From Tsuneonella dongtanensis (GTDB lineage: Bacteria > Pseudomonadota > Alphaproteobacteria > Sphingomonadales > Sphingomonadaceae): a stretch of 64,000 nucleotides of DNA. Shown here piece by piece: positions 62,780 through 64,000 of this stretch. The stretch covers positions 2,728,001 through 2,792,000 of the forward strand of contig NZ_CP016591.1 of NCBI RefSeq assembly GCF_001698205.1, written 5' to 3'. A program made the translations under genes and the position numbers. The notes under the pieces were generated by a model that was given only the letters and a program-made list of their open reading frames with translations, did not search any database and was not told where the DNA came from. Position 1 is the first letter of the stretch. The number at the start of each line of letters is the position of its first letter.

Positions 62780-64000
62780 CTAGCGGAAAGCGTGGATCGT
62801 CCCGCCCTCGTCGAGGACATAGAGCGTGTTGTTGGCCACGATCGGGGCCTGCGCGATCGGTTCCTTCAGCGTCTGGAACAGGCTTGCCGACCCCTCGCCG
62901 ACGCTCACGCGATAGATCTGGCCCTCCGAGTTCGCCACCCACAGAGTGTTCCCTGCGAGGACCGGACCGGTCCAGAAGATCGGATCCTTCTTCTTCTCAA
63001 CGTTCTTCCACCGCCCAAGGTCGGTGATCCAACGCACCCGGCCGCTGCCGCGAGCGATCGCGAGGAGACGCGCATCGTCGGTCAGCGTGAAGATCCATTC
63101 GCCCGCGATCGCCGGGGTCGATACGCCCGCGAGGTTGAGCTCCCAGATGCGCTGGCCGGTGACCAGTTCGTAGGCCGCCATGCGGCCGCCCTGGCCGAGG
63201 GCATAGACGCGTCCCGCGTCGATGATCGGATCGGCGTCGATGTCGGACAGCGCGCCGACCTCGGTCGAGATCGAAGTACGCGCGAGCGCGTCGGCCCACA
63301 GCACACGGCCGTTCTCGTAGCGGTAGGCGATGAGCTCGCCGCTCGCGTAGCCCGAGATCACCGTGCCCTGCCCCGCGGCGGGCGAGGCGACGCCGAACAG
63401 GCCGGTCTGGGTGGTCGACCCCGACTCGTTCCACAGCTGCTTGCCGTCCGTCGCAGACAGCGCGAACAGCTGGTTGTCCTGCGTCATCACGTAGACCGAA
63501 CCGAAGGCGACCGTCGGCGCACCGCGCAGCGGCCCGGCCGGCTTGACCTTCCACTGCTGCGCGCCGGTCTGGGCATCGAGGGCCAGCACTTCGCCGACGC
63601 CGTTGGTCGCGAAGACCCGGCCGCCATCGTAGCTTACGCCGCCGCCGAAGTTGGCTGCACGCAGGTTGCCTTCGACTTCCGCCACTTGGCTCCACAGCTT
63701 GCCGCCGCTCTGCGCGTCGAACGCATGGATCACGCCGTTGGTGTCGGCGACGAACATCTTGCCTTCGCCGATTACCGGAGCCGCAGCGAGCCGTCGGCGG
63801 TCGCTCGAACCCGCGACCGACACGCTCCATGCCTTGCCGAGGTTGTCGGGCAACGCGAGATGGCCGTAGCTCTTTCCGGCTGCCCCGCCCGGCTGGGCCC
63901 ATTCCGCGTTGGTCTGGGCCGGAGGCAGGACCACCGAAACGCCCGCGAGCGCGGGATCGATCTTCGCCGTCTCGATCCGCGACAGGACCGGCAGACGGTT
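62780..64000 (-). CDS. bamB: Outer-membrane protein assembly factor BamB-like, 5' end outside window
   Basis: The frame is open to the right edge and 406 residues are visible. It has PQQ-type beta-propeller repeats (VFATNGVGEVLALDAQTGAQQW, VYVMTQDNQLFALSATDGKQLW, VYALGQGGRMAAYELVTG, NNTLYVLDEGGTIHAFR). In the Bam complex BamB helps fold outer-membrane proteins. The signal peptide and lipobox lie beyond the window. Confidence 0.92.
   Translation of the reverse strand, partial: NRLPVLSRIETAKIDPALAGVSVVLPPAQTNAEWAQPGGAAGKSYGHLALPDNLGKAWSVSVAGSSDRRRLAAAPVIGEGKMFVADTNGVIHAFDAQSGGKLWSQVAEVEGNLRAANFGGGVSYDGGRVFATNGVGEVLALDAQTGAQQWKVKPAGPLRGAPTVAFGSVYVMTQDNQLFALSATDGKQLWNESGSTTQTGLFGVASPAAGQGTVISGYASGELIAYRYENGRVLWADALARTSISTEVGALSDIDADPIIDAGRVYALGQGGRMAAYELVTGQRIWELNLAGVSTPAIAGEWIFTLTDDARLLAIARGSGRVRWITDLGRWKNVEKKKDPIFWTGPVLAGNTLWVANSEGQIYRVSVGEGSASLFQTLKEPIAQAPIVANNTLYVLDEGGTIHAFR

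Overview
The window looks like a chromosome segment of an alphaproteobacterium of the order Sphingomonadales, most likely family Erythrobacteraceae. The grounds are high GC, sphingomonad-style TonB-dependent receptors, class I lysyl-tRNA synthetase, plant-type glutamate-cysteine ligase and a tRNA-Ile(CAT)/tRNA-Pro pair. This placement is inference from gene content; no database was searched.

Layout. 1-8.6 kb is core: the end of a probable holin-like gene, a small WYL-like protein, aroQ-accB-accC, a Tat-exported arginine-deiminase-family protein, a cold-shock gene, an Lrp/AsnC regulator, a histidine-kinase-like protein and a WalW-like polysaccharide deacetylase. At 8.64-8.81 kb lie tRNA-Ile(CAT) and tRNA-Pro(TGG). 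From there to about 39.5 kb is an accessory region: a serralysin metalloprotease with its type I secretion ABC and HlyD subunits (9.3-14.0 kb); a scar where a 5' piece of ettA abuts a 5'-truncated subtilase (14.0-15.1 kb); a PRC-barrel-like protein; a DUF1254 pair-TonB receptor-esterase operon with a divergent LysR gene and a metallo-beta-lactamase-fold hydrolase (16.6-25.1 kb); and a tricarboxylate/tricarballylate-type uptake and oxidation locus (25.6-37.6 kb). An unknown gene and a truncated 3' copy of tRNA-Pro end the region. From 39.6 kb onward is core again: DEAD-box helicase, intact ettA, HxlR/azoreductase, entericidin, AraC, RcnB-like, cytochrome b561, prolyl-hydroxylase-like, DUF1003, lysS, hybrid kinase, DinG-like helicase, sixA, soxR with its box and a VOC gene, SRAP peptidase, ubiA, rsmE, gshA, an ICMT-like methyltransferase, and bamB running off the right edge.

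The island is bounded by two interlocked direct repeats in the order A1 (tRNA-Pro 3' end, 8762) - B1 (ettA 5' end, 14026) - A2 (39371) - B2 (41387). Recombination across either pair would restore a clean chromosome, so the locus carries two alternative fillings of the tRNA-Pro/ettA interval. No integrase or transposase gene is visible.

The most unusual system is at 25.6-37.6 kb. A TonB receptor, a TctC-TctB fusion, TctA and a major facilitator transporter form one leftward operon. A ModA-like lipoprotein, TcuA and TcuB form a rightward operon. Between them lies a gene joining a periplasmic TctC-type binding domain to one transmembrane helix and a cytoplasmic LuxR-type DNA-binding domain, a predicted one-component transmembrane regulator. 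Related 16-bp palindromes stand in both promoter regions next to it. I read this as a self-contained sense, import and oxidise module for a tricarboxylate-like compound; the substrate is inferred.
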